Below, one piece after another: positions 54,122 through 61,699 of a stretch of 64,000 nucleotides of DNA. Origin of the DNA: CAWCDJ01 sp963796485. GTDB taxonomy: Bacteria > Acidobacteriota > Terriglobia > Bryobacterales > Bryobacteraceae. The position numbers and the translations under genes were made by a program. Where the stretch lies: the NCBI GenBank assembly GCA_963796485.1, contig CAWCLV010000007.1, positions 273,568-337,567 on the forward strand. Direction: 5' to 3'. The notes under the pieces were generated by a model that ran no database searches, was not told where the DNA came from, and saw only the letters and a program-made list of their open reading frames with translations. The first letter of the stretch is position 1. Each line of letters opens with the position of its first letter.

Positions 54122-54964
54122 TCAGACACTGGCAACGGGGCAGGGTGATTGCCGGATGATCGAGTAGGCATTCGTCCTCAGCCTGCCGAATACGCCCGCG
54201 GCGGAACCCCGTCCGATCACCAGCACATTGGCGTTGAGGCGCACGGCGGCGGCGCAGATGACCGTGGCTGGATCGCCCGCCTCCACCACCAGATCCGCGG
54301 TCGCGCTGGTATCCTGCTGAAGGCGCGAGAGTTCCTGCCGGGCGGCGTCCGCCACGAACGTGGTCCCGTCGGGACAGGGAGGCGCGGCGTGGATGACGGT
54401 CAGGGGGGCGTTGAAGGCACAACTCAGCCAGGCAGCCCAGTCCAGAGTGCGGCGGCTGGCGGGCCCCAGGTCAACGGCGCAGAGGACGCGATCGAGCCTT
54501 TTTGCGGGTGCCGGGACTTCCGCGATATGCACTCCCGTCCAGACCGGGCAGTCCGCATCGTGCAGCACCTTGGCGGTGTTCGACCCCAGAATGAAGCGCC
54601 GGAACGGTCCATAACCGTGGGTCGGCATCATGATGAGATCGATGGAGTTGGCGTGGGCATATTGAACGATTTTCCCGGCCGGGTCGCCTTCCAATACGAC
54701 CGGCGATGCCTGGATTCCCGGGAGTTCCGCGGCGATAAACGCGTCGAGATCCCGCGCTGCGAGCGAGGAGCGGTTCAGGTATAGCTCCCCGATGATGGAA
54801 CCGCTGACGTCCATCGCGCCGAACTCATATTGGGGAGGGGGCAGGACGTGCAGAACGGTGACGGCGGGTTGGAAGCGAGCGGAGAGCGTGCGAGCGCAAC
54901 GAGCGGCACCAGACGAGCGTTCGGAGAAGTCCACCGGGAGCAGAATACGGGCCAGAGACGGCAT
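54122..54964 (-). CDS. Universal stress protein with two UspA domains
   Basis: Cytoplasmic stress protein, 280 residues, two tandem UspA folds. Domain 1 begins ILLPVDFSERSSGAARCART and ends in the ATP-binding pattern MPTHGYGPFRRFILGSNTAK. Domain 2 begins RVLCAVDLGPASRRTLDWAA and ends VIGRGSAAGVFGRLRTNAYS. Both keep the G-x2-G-x9-G(S/N) nucleotide loop in recognisable form, the second less perfectly. Stands alone, between the acyl-CoA synthetase and a secreted protein. Confidence 0.92.
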   Translation of the reverse strand: MPSLARILLPVDFSERSSGAARCARTLSARFQPAVTVLHVLPPPQYEFGAMDVSGSIIGELYLNRSSLAARDLDAFIAAELPGIQASPVVLEGDPAGKIVQYAHANSIDLIMMPTHGYGPFRRFILGSNTAKVLHDADCPVWTGVHIAEVPAPAKRLDRVLCAVDLGPASRRTLDWAAWLSCAFNAPLTVIHAAPPCPDGTTFVADAARQELSRLQQDTSATADLVVEAGDPATVICAAAVRLNANVLVIGRGSAAGVFGRLRTNAYSIIRQSPCPVASV

Positions 54965-55010
54965 AGATCACCCTATTTCAGGATAATCCGGTTCTTTATT
55001 CCAGGTTCAG

Positions 55011-55484
55011 TTAATTCCAGCCGCGCTCGAGTCGAAGCAGCGCGTCGGTCAACTGGCTGACGGCGAGATCCTCCTGCTGCGTGCTGCGCCTGTTTCGCGG
55101 AAGCGAGGAGATCTCGAGGTGTACCAGGCCGTGCACCACCGTGAACTCCATATCCTTGAGCATATCGTCGTAGGAAAGACGGTAATCCTCCGGCTCGAGG
55201 ACCCGGATGACGGCGGTTTTCGACATACGGTCCCAAGCGACCTCGCCGACGGTTCCTGGCTTAAACTGTTTGAGCGGGGTGAAACGGATGGTGACGTTCC
55301 AAGTCTGGAGGTCGAGCTGCCGCTGCCAGAGTCCGACTTTAGCGAGGGTGAGTGCGCGGGCAGCGGCCGCGCGGTCCTGGGCCGGGGGGGTATCCGCAGT
55401 TGCTGCAAAGACGCTGGAACCGATGAAAAGAAAGGGGAAAAAACAGGAAACTACAGCAAAAACAGGGGAAAACCTGTACCGCAT
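55011..55484 (-). CDS. Secreted protein with degenerate zinc-protease motif
   Basis: It has 157 residues from the ATG at 55484, where a signal peptide begins (FSPVFAVVSCFFPFLFIGSS); the longer upstream frame is non-coding. The mature part LWQRQLDLQTWNVTIRFTPL and AVIRVLEPEDYRLSYDDMLK leads to VVHGLVHLEISSLP (HGLVH, 118-122). The position and surroundings are those of an HExxH metallopeptidase helix followed by a distal acidic residue, but the catalytic Glu is Gly. It may be inactive, or a binding protein. Confidence 0.75.
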   Translation of the reverse strand: MRYRFSPVFAVVSCFFPFLFIGSSVFAATADTPPAQDRAAAARALTLAKVGLWQRQLDLQTWNVTIRFTPLKQFKPGTVGEVAWDRMSKTAVIRVLEPEDYRLSYDDMLKDMEFTVVHGLVHLEISSLPRNRRSTQQEDLAVSQLTDALLRLERGWN

Positions 55485-55531
55485 GAACTCTATGTTATCA
55501 GACACATCGTCGAGAAGTGTGTTTCCGTACC

Positions 55532-55717
55532 TTACCCCGCATGATCGAGCGGCAGATGCGAGGTTGGCCGGTCGGCGGAGGCGTCGGAGAGATAAACCAG
55601 TGCCTGGCGCGCCAACTCGGGCACGCTCGGGTCGGGATGGCGGAGGAGAGCCACAAGCATCCGAAGCCAGCGCAATTCGCCGGGTTGTATCCCTATCATC
55701 TGAACCGTCGATTCCAT
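55532..55717 (-). CDS. Small protein of unknown function
   Basis: It has 61 residues from the ATG at 55717 (MESTVQMIGIQPGELRWLRM); an ATG at 55735 in frame is an alternative. Third codon positions are GC-rich, as in the neighbouring genes, and the composition looks protein-like: ELRWLRMLVALLRHPDPSVP and ELARQALVYLSDAS form two amphipathic helices, HEAT-like in feel. No match to a known family. Divergent from the late flagellar gene at 55804. Confidence 0.55.
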   Translation of the reverse strand: MESTVQMIGIQPGELRWLRMLVALLRHPDPSVPELARQALVYLSDASADRPTSHLPLDHAG

Positions 55718-55769
55718 AGAATTTCGCCCTGGCATACATTTCGACCGAAATGGCGCGATCTTGAGCGAT

Positions 55770-55796
55770 TCAAGAACCGGCGGCGGACAACGATAA
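55770..55796 (+). promoter_or_regulatory. Sigma-28-like promoter before small flagellar-linked gene
   Basis: TCAAGAAC (55770-55777), 11 bp, AACGATAA (55789-55796). The -10 matches the FliA consensus at 6 of 8, the -35 at 4 of 8, with exact spacing. Predicted transcription start falls at or next to the GTG of the downstream gene. Confidence 0.5.
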
Positions 55797-55803
55797 GATT
55801 CTC

Positions 55804-56109
55804 GTGGACCGGTTCTTAGAGCGCGCGCAACAGATTCTGGAAACCGCCACCCAGGCGGCGGGCGAAGATTGCCTCCTTTCTATTCTGGTGGCGAGCGATG
55901 GCGGCGTGCGGATGGTCTCCGATTCGGATTGGGCGCTGGAGGCGCTACGGCTGCACCACGGCGCGCAAGCCGCATATCGGGTTACCCGCCGGGGGACCAG
56001 GGTCGAACTGGAGGGCAGTTCCGGGAACCTTTCGTGCCGCCTGGAAGCCGGTCCGAGATACGCGGGCTGGGCGCCGGGCGCCGATTTTGTCCAATACCAG
56101 CTTACGTAG
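55804..56109 (+). CDS. Small protein upstream of flaG, unknown
   Basis: Not recognised. It has 101 residues from a GTG at 55804 with no ribosome site; the next in-frame start is far inside. VDRFLERAQQILETATQAAG is an amphipathic helix, followed by strands CLLSILVASDGGVRMVSDSD, AAYRVTRRGTRVELEGSSGN and CRLEAGPRYAGW. The size and helix-strand order suggest a small alpha/beta domain. A sigma-28-like promoter directly ahead and flaG-fliS behind suggest a late flagellar or chemotaxis-related role. Confidence 0.65.
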   Translation: MDRFLERAQQILETATQAAGEDCLLSILVASDGGVRMVSDSDWALEALRLHHGAQAAYRVTRRGTRVELEGSSGNLSCRLEAGPRYAGWAPGADFVQYQLT

Positions 56110-56120
56110 CAACCTTCCGG

Positions 56121-56147
56121 TGTAGAACCTGCCATTTCTTCCGATAA
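56121..56147 (+). promoter_or_regulatory. Sigma-28 promoter of flaG
   Basis: TGTAGAAC (56121-56128), 11 bp, TCCGATAA (56140-56147). The -10 matches the FliA consensus at 7 of 8; the -35 is weak but shares AGAAC with the one at 55770. It would give a leader of about 28 nt that includes the strong GGAGG before flaG. Confidence 0.6.
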
Positions 56148-56181
56148 GATCATCGCGGGATATTTTCCCGGAGGAGCCGTT

Positions 56182-56466
56182 ATGGACATCTCTTCCATCA
56201 ATCGTGGCGGCAGCGCACCGGCCGCGCCGGCGCCCGTCGTTCCGACAGAGCACGCCGCGGAGAACCGCGACGTCGTACAGGCCGTTAAGGCCGTGAACAG
56301 CGCGGAGCTGTTCGGGCAGGAAAACCAGTTACAGTTTCAGCGGGACAAACTGACCGATCGGCTGGTGATCAAAGTAGTGAACCGCCGAACCCACGAAGAG
56401 GTCTCACAGATTCCGCCCGAATCCGTTCTGCGTCTCTCGGAAGACCTGAAGCTTTTCAATTCCTGA
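56182..56466 (+). CDS. flaG: FlaG family flagellar protein
   Basis: Small protein associated with filament length control, 94 residues. A Pro/Ala-rich N-terminus is followed by LQFQRDKLTDRLVIKVVNRR and THEEVSQIPPESVLRLSEDL, the conserved FlaG core. The ATG has GGAGG 8 nt upstream. In many bacteria fliD follows; here fliS follows directly after 29 bp. Confidence 0.9.
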   Translation: MDISSINRGGSAPAAPAPVVPTEHAAENRDVVQAVKAVNSAELFGQENQLQFQRDKLTDRLVIKVVNRRTHEEVSQIPPESVLRLSEDLKLFNS

Positions 56467-56495
56467 GCGATAAGCACAGCAGGGAGAACGAGAGA

Positions 56496-56957
56496 ATGTG
56501 GCAGAACGCTCATGACGCTTACGTGGAAAGCCGGGTCTTTTCGGCAGACGGCATCGAACTGATTCGGCTGCTGTACCAGGCATGCACGTCCGCGGTGCGA
56601 GACGCGCGGCGCCATCTGGAGAACCGGGAGATTGCCGAGCGTTCGCGGTGTATCACCAGGGCATGGGAGATTCTGGCGGAGCTGGTTCATTCCCTCGACC
56701 GGGAGCGCGGAGGCGAGATCGCGGTCCGTCTCGGCGGGCTTTACGATTACATGCAGCGGCGGCTGCTCGAGGCCAATATCCAACAGGCGGACGCCCCGCT
56801 GGCGGAAGTGCTGGGTCTGTTGACCACGCTTTCGGAAGGATGGGATGCGATTCGGGCCGGCAAGGACGAGCCGGCGCCGGTAACGGGCGGGAGTGCCTGG
56901 CAGGCGCAGACGCAGGAGTGCGGAGCCTCGCAGTCGGCGCACCTGTGGAGCCTGTGA
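56496..56957 (+). CDS. fliS: Flagellin export chaperone FliS
   Basis: Cytoplasmic chaperone that keeps flagellin monomeric, 153 residues. AHDAYVESRVFSADGIELIR, LLYQACTSAVRDARRHLENR, RSRCITRAWEILAELVHSLD and AVRLGGLYDYMQRRLLEANI match the four-helix FliS core. The last 30 residues form an unconserved tail rich in Gly, Gln and Ser. Neither fliC nor fliD is nearby. Confidence 0.91.
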   Translation: MWQNAHDAYVESRVFSADGIELIRLLYQACTSAVRDARRHLENREIAERSRCITRAWEILAELVHSLDRERGGEIAVRLGGLYDYMQRRLLEANIQQADAPLAEVLGLLTTLSEGWDAIRAGKDEPAPVTGGSAWQAQTQECGASQSAHLWSL

Positions 56958-56971
56958 GCGGCTTCTCACAG
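56952..56971 (+). terminator. Small hairpin at the fliS stop
   Basis: CTGTGAG-CGGCTT-CTCACAG, a perfect 7-bp stem overlapping the fliS stop codon. It could end the flaG-fliS transcript but has no T-run. The 128 bp to recN hold no gene. Confidence 0.4.
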
Positions 56972-57081
56972 CCGCGTGTTCGTCACCGTGGTCGATCGTG
57001 CGCAGGATGACCGGCCCGTGAGGCAGGATGGCCTCAAGCGACTTCCACCGAATCCCGCGATGCCTGTGAGCGGCCTGCGGT

Positions 57082-57087
57082 TATAAT
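57082..57087 (+). promoter_or_regulatory. -10 box of recN
   Basis: A perfect TATAAT lies 12 bp before the recN ATG, with no clear -35 hexamer at the expected distance and no Shine-Dalgarno between it and the start codon. Transcription would begin about 6 nt before the ATG. Confidence 0.5.
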
Positions 57088-57099
57088 CGGCTCAAGCGA

Positions 57100-58770
57100 A
57101 TGCTGCTGGAGCTGGTGGTCGAAAACTACGCCGTGGTGGAGCGGCTGCGGGTTCACTTTCACGCGGGACTGAATCTCCTGACGGGAGAAACCGGGAGCGG
57201 AAAGTCGATCGTCGTGGACGCGCTTGGCCTGCTGCTGGGGGGGCGCGCGTCCGGCGAGATGATTCGAACCGGGGAGACCCGTGCCCGCATCGCCGGAATC
57301 TTCGACGTCAGGGAGACGGCCGCGGTGCGCCGGCTGCTCGAACCGGCGGGGTTGGAAGTGGAAGACGGAGAACTGCTGATCGAGCGCGAGATCCTGGCGG
57401 GCGGAAAATCGCGGGCCTTTGTCGGCAGCCGCCCTGTAGCTGCGTCGCTTCTGCGGGAACTGGCGCCGCACCTGGCGGACATCCACGGGCAGCACGATCA
57501 GCAACTGCTCTTTGCGGCGGACTCCCAGCGCGAAATGCTGGACACGTTTGCCGGGACCTCGGACCTGCTGGAACGTACGGCAGCCACTTACCGCGCATGG
57601 CGGACCGCGGCCGCGGAGTTGGAGGAGTTGGAGCGTTCGGAGCAGGAGAAGCTGCGGCTGCTGGATCTGTGGTCCTTCCAGCGCAGGGAGATCGAGAGTG
57701 CGGCGCTCGATCCGGAGGAAGAGACCACGCTCGAGAACGAGCGGCGCGTGTTGCAGAATGTACAGCGGCTGGAGGAAGCGGCCGCGACGGCATACGGAGC
57801 GGTTTACGATTCCCCCGAATCGGCGCTCAGCCTGACGCGCGCCGCAGCCAAAAAGCTGGATGACTTGTGCCGGATCGATTCCTCGCTCGAAGGGCTGCGA
57901 GACTACCTCAAGAACGCGGATCTGAGCCTGCAGGAGGTCTCGTTCGGCCTTCGCGACTATCTGGGGCGGCTGGAAGCGAACCCGGCGCGCCTGGAGGAGA
58001 TCGAAACGCGGCTGGCGGCAATCGACCGCCTGAAACGGAAATACGGGCAGTCGCTTCCGGAGGTGCTCTCTTTCCTGGAGGACGTCCGGCGGCAGATCGC
58101 CGCAGTGGAACACGCCGGCGAACGCATGGAGGAGTTGCGAGCGGCGCAGAAGAAGCTCGAAGCCGAATTCGGAAAGGTCGCCGTTGAACTCACCGAGAAA
58201 CGGCGGACGGCGGCGCGGAAGCTCGAAAAGCGGGTGGAAGCGGAGCTGGCGCAATTGGCCATGGAGCGCACCGTGTTCCGCGTGGAGATCGCTCCCGCCA
58301 ACTGGTCGGAAACCGGCGCCGACCGGGTGGATTTCCTGGTATCGCCGAACCTCGGGGAGGTTCCGCGGCCGCTCGAAAAAGCAGCCTCCGGCGGCGAAAT
58401 TTCCAGGCTGGCGCTGGCGCTCAAAACCTGCCTCGCCGCGCCGAAAACGGGAACGGTGCGCACTCTGGTGTTCGACGAAGTGGATACAGGGGTGGGCGGC
58501 AGTGCGGCCGAGGGGATCGGGCGGAGGTTGAAAAAGCTATCGGCGGCCAACCAGGTCCTCTGCGTGACCCATCTGCCGCAGATCGCCTCTTTTGCGGACC
58601 ATCACTACCGGGTGGAGAAACAGGAAGCGAAAGGAAGGACCGTCGCCATGGTCGAGGAACTCGACTCGACGGCACGTACCCGCGAAATAGGCCGGATGCT
58701 TTCCGGACAAAAGCTGACGCCGGAGGCGCTCAAACACGCGGAGCAACTCATCCGCCTGAGCAGCGCGTAA
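57100..58770 (+). CDS. recN: DNA repair protein RecN
   Basis: SMC-like ATPase that works in double-strand break repair, 556 residues. MLLELVVENYAVVERLRVHF is the standard opening, which fixes the start. Walker A GETGSGKS (29-36), the LADIHGQHDQQLLF Q-loop region, two central coiled-coil arms, the signature KAASGGEISRLALALKTCL and Walker B TLVFDEVDTGVGG are intact. The C-terminal HLPQIASFADHHYRVEK segment carries the switch histidine. Not obviously in an operon. Confidence 0.95.
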   Translation: MLLELVVENYAVVERLRVHFHAGLNLLTGETGSGKSIVVDALGLLLGGRASGEMIRTGETRARIAGIFDVRETAAVRRLLEPAGLEVEDGELLIEREILAGGKSRAFVGSRPVAASLLRELAPHLADIHGQHDQQLLFAADSQREMLDTFAGTSDLLERTAATYRAWRTAAAELEELERSEQEKLRLLDLWSFQRREIESAALDPEEETTLENERRVLQNVQRLEEAAATAYGAVYDSPESALSLTRAAAKKLDDLCRIDSSLEGLRDYLKNADLSLQEVSFGLRDYLGRLEANPARLEEIETRLAAIDRLKRKYGQSLPEVLSFLEDVRRQIAAVEHAGERMEELRAAQKKLEAEFGKVAVELTEKRRTAARKLEKRVEAELAQLAMERTVFRVEIAPANWSETGADRVDFLVSPNLGEVPRPLEKAASGGEISRLALALKTCLAAPKTGTVRTLVFDEVDTGVGGSAAEGIGRRLKKLSAANQVLCVTHLPQIASFADHHYRVEKQEAKGRTVAMVEELDSTARTREIGRMLSGQKLTPEALKHAEQLIRLSSA

Positions 58771-58772
58771 TT

Positions 58773-58910
58773 CTACATCCACGGTACGCGATAGGTGCGA
58801 CGGCATCTCGGGCAGCGGTAATGCCCGTGAATCGGCCAGCTCACATCATCGTGCATAACGGAACACCAGTACCCGGTTAGCCGCGACCACCGGGTTCGAA
58901 TCGCTCTCAT
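58773..58910 (-). CDS. Small CxxC protein, possible zinc ribbon
   Basis: A 45-residue frame, MRAIRTRWSRLTGYWCSVMH then DDVSWPIHGHYRCPRCRRTY, ending RVPW-M. Cys16, Cys33 and Cys36 with nearby histidines could bind zinc. The WP-x-HGHYRCPRC-x-x-x-YRVPW pattern feels like a conserved domain rather than chance, and I believe similar short proteins occur in acidobacteria, but I cannot verify that. The start could also lie at 58967. Converges on recN with a 2-bp gap. Confidence 0.5.
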   Translation of the reverse strand: MRAIRTRWSRLTGYWCSVMHDDVSWPIHGHYRCPRCRRTYRVPWM

Positions 58911-59030
58911 TGACCTGAAGCACTCCTGATCACCTTGATGCACTGCCATACCTTGCGGTTTCAGCACGCGGGGTGAACGGATCGTACGGGCCGGACCAAA
59001 TAATTCCGCATTTCGTCAATATCATTAAGT

Positions 59031-61655
59031 ATGGACATCAATCGTTTCACGGAGAAGCTACAGGAAGCGATCCGGTCTGCCCAATCCAAGGCGGTGCGCT
59101 ACGGAAACCAGCAGATCGATGTCGAACATCTGCTGGCCGCCTTACTGGAGCAGGAAGGCGGGCTGGCGTCTTCCATCCTGGCGAAGGCCGGGGTGCCGGT
59201 GGAAAACTTCGAGAAGCGCATCGAAAGCGAGTTGGAGCGTCTCCCGAAGGTTTCGGGTCCGAGCGGAGGGCCGGACCAGGTGTACGTCACGGCACGGCTG
59301 AACCGCCTGCTGACGGCGGCGGAGGACGAGGCGCAGAAACTCAAGGACGAATACATTTCGGTGGAGCACGTGCTGCTGGCTATGCTGGAGGACCAGGGCC
59401 CGGCGGGGCGGCTGCTGCGGGAGTTCGGCCTCACGCGCGAGCGGCTGATGCAAGCCCTGCGGGACATTCGCGGCAGCCAGCGGATCACGTCGCAAAACCC
59501 GGAAGGCACTTTCGAAGCGCTCGAAAAATATGGCCGCGACCTGACCAAACTGGCATCACAAAACAAGCTCGACCCGGTGATCGGGCGGGACGAGGAGATC
59601 CGGCGAGTGATTCAGGTGCTTTCCCGGCGCACCAAAAACAACCCGGTGCTGATCGGCGAGCCGGGCGTGGGAAAGACCGCGATCGTGGAAGGGCTGGCGC
59701 TCAGAATCGTGCGCGGGGACGTCCCGGAAGGGCTGAAGAACCGGCGCATCGTCTCGCTCGACATGGGCGCGCTCATCGCCGGGGCGAAGTACCGCGGCGA
59801 GTTCGAAGAGCGGCTGAAGGCAGTGCTCAAGGAAGTGCAGGATTCGGCCGGCGAGATCATCCTGTTCATCGACGAACTGCACACCGTGGTGGGCGCGGGC
59901 AAGGCGGAAGGCGCCATGGATGCCGGGAATCTCCTGAAGCCGATGCTCGCGAGGGGCGAACTGCACTGCATTGGGGCCACGACGATCGACGAATACCGCA
60001 AGCATATCGAGAAAGATGCGGCCCTCGAGCGGCGCTTCCAGCCCGTGCTGGTGAACCAGCCGTCGGTGGAAGACACGATTTCCATCCTCCGGGGATTGAA
60101 GGAGCGGTACGAAATCCATCACGGCGTACGCATCAAAGATGCCGCGCTGGTGGCGGCGGCGGTGCTCTCGAACCGGTACATCACCGACCGGTTCCTGCCG
60201 GATAAGGCGATCGACCTGGTGGACGAGGCGGCCGCACGGCTGCGCACCGAGATCGATTCGATGCCGGCCGAAATGGATGAAGCCCGGCGGCGGACCATGC
60301 AGCTCGAGATCGAGCGCGAGGCCCTCCGTAAGGAAAAGGACCCGGCCTCGCAGGAGCGGCTCGGGAAGCTGGAGAAGGAGTTGGCCGATTTGAAGGCCGA
60401 ACTGGACGCGCTGACCGCCAGGTGGCAGGCGGAAAAGCAGGGCGTGGAACGGCTGCGGCAGCTCCGCGAACAGGTGGAGCAGACCAAAGCGGAGATCGAG
60501 AAAGCCGAGCGGCAGTACGACCTGAACCGCGCGGCGGAGCTCAAATACGGCAAGCTGGCCGCGCTGGAGCGCGAGCTGAAGCAAGCGGAAGAGCAGACCT
60601 CGAAGCAGAAGTCCGGGCCGCGGCTGATTAAGGAAGAAGTGGACGAAGAGGACATCGCCGAAGTGGTGAGCCGGTGGACCGGGGTGCCGGTGACCCGGCT
60701 GCTCGAAGGCGAGATGCAGAAGCTCCTGCACCTGGAAGACGAACTCCACAAGCGCGTGATCGGGCAGGACGAGGCGGTCACCGCGGTTGCCGAAGCGGTG
60801 ATTCGCGCCCGCTCCGGGTTGAAGGACCCGAATCGCCCGGTCGGCAGCTTCATCTTCCTTGGACCTACCGGCGTGGGGAAGACGGAACTGGCGCGGGCGC
60901 TGGCGGAATTTCTGTTCGATGACGAACACGCGATGATCCGGATCGACATGTCGGAGTACCAGGAGAAGCACACCGTGGCGCGGCTGGTGGGGGCGCCTCC
61001 CGGATACGTGGGCTACGAAGAAGGCGGGCAGTTGACCGAAGCGGTGCGGCGGCGGCCGTATTCCGTGGTGCTGTTCGACGAAATCGAAAAGGCCCACCAC
61101 GACGTGTTCAACGTGATGCTCCAGATCCTGGACGACGGGAGGCTGACGGACGGGCAGGGGCGAACGGTGGATTTCAAAAACACCATCGTGATCATGACCT
61201 CAAACGTCGGCAGCTCCCGGATTCTGGAATACCGCGGGACGCGCGATGGTGAAGGGTTCGAGCGCATGAAAGACACCGTGCTCGAAGAGATGCGCCAGCA
61301 CTTCCGGCCGGAGTTCCTGAACCGCGTGGACGAGATCATCGTTTTTCACGCGCTCAGCGAAGACGATCTCAAGAAGATCGTGGACATCCAACTGGAGCGG
61401 CTGCGTGCGCGTCTTACAGAGCGGCACATCGCGCTTCAGCTTACCGATGCCGCGCGGGCCAATCTGGTGCGGACCGGGTACGACCCGCATTACGGGGCTC
61501 GTCCGCTAAAGCGGGCGATCCAGAAAAAAATCGAGACGCCGCTCGGGCGGCTGCTGATCTCGGGCCGCGTCCGGGACGGGCAGACGGTCATCGTGGACGC
61601 GGATCGCGAAGCGGGAGACCTGCGGTTCGAAACGGAGCCGGTGGCGGTGGGATAG
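59031..61655 (+). CDS. clpB: ATP-dependent disaggregase ClpB
   Basis: Hsp100 chaperone that pulls apart protein aggregates with DnaK, 874 residues. N-domain (MDINRFTEKLQEAIRSAQSK; VEHLLAALLEQ and VEHVLLAMLED repeats), AAA1 with Walker A GEPGVGKT (209-216) and Walker B IILFIDELHTV, a long coiled-coil M-domain (about 400-540, the mark of ClpB rather than ClpA/C), and AAA2 with GPTGVGKT (611-618) and VVLFDEIEKAH. No Shine-Dalgarno; a TATCAT box ends 5 bp before the ATG. No CIRCE element was found in the 120 bp before it. Confidence 0.96.
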   Translation: MDINRFTEKLQEAIRSAQSKAVRYGNQQIDVEHLLAALLEQEGGLASSILAKAGVPVENFEKRIESELERLPKVSGPSGGPDQVYVTARLNRLLTAAEDEAQKLKDEYISVEHVLLAMLEDQGPAGRLLREFGLTRERLMQALRDIRGSQRITSQNPEGTFEALEKYGRDLTKLASQNKLDPVIGRDEEIRRVIQVLSRRTKNNPVLIGEPGVGKTAIVEGLALRIVRGDVPEGLKNRRIVSLDMGALIAGAKYRGEFEERLKAVLKEVQDSAGEIILFIDELHTVVGAGKAEGAMDAGNLLKPMLARGELHCIGATTIDEYRKHIEKDAALERRFQPVLVNQPSVEDTISILRGLKERYEIHHGVRIKDAALVAAAVLSNRYITDRFLPDKAIDLVDEAAARLRTEIDSMPAEMDEARRRTMQLEIEREALRKEKDPASQERLGKLEKELADLKAELDALTARWQAEKQGVERLRQLREQVEQTKAEIEKAERQYDLNRAAELKYGKLAALERELKQAEEQTSKQKSGPRLIKEEVDEEDIAEVVSRWTGVPVTRLLEGEMQKLLHLEDELHKRVIGQDEAVTAVAEAVIRARSGLKDPNRPVGSFIFLGPTGVGKTELARALAEFLFDDEHAMIRIDMSEYQEKHTVARLVGAPPGYVGYEEGGQLTEAVRRRPYSVVLFDEIEKAHHDVFNVMLQILDDGRLTDGQGRTVDFKNTIVIMTSNVGSSRILEYRGTRDGEGFERMKDTVLEEMRQHFRPEFLNRVDEIIVFHALSEDDLKKIVDIQLERLRARLTERHIALQLTDAARANLVRTGYDPHYGARPLKRAIQKKIETPLGRLLISGRVRDGQTVIVDADREAGDLRFETEPVAVG

Positions 61656-61699
61656 CGCGGCCCTGCCGGGTTCCGCAGGCCCGCGCCATTTGCAAGGGA

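Noticed and set aside
57055..57075. Second copy of cctgtgagcggc after fliS
   Set aside because: A 12-bp match to 56951-56962; too short in GC-rich sequence to call a repeat, and only one copy forms a hairpin.
58886..58905. gggttcgaatcgc, resembling a tRNA T-loop
   Set aside because: No matching D-arm, anticodon arm or acceptor pairing within 75 bp upstream or on the other strand.
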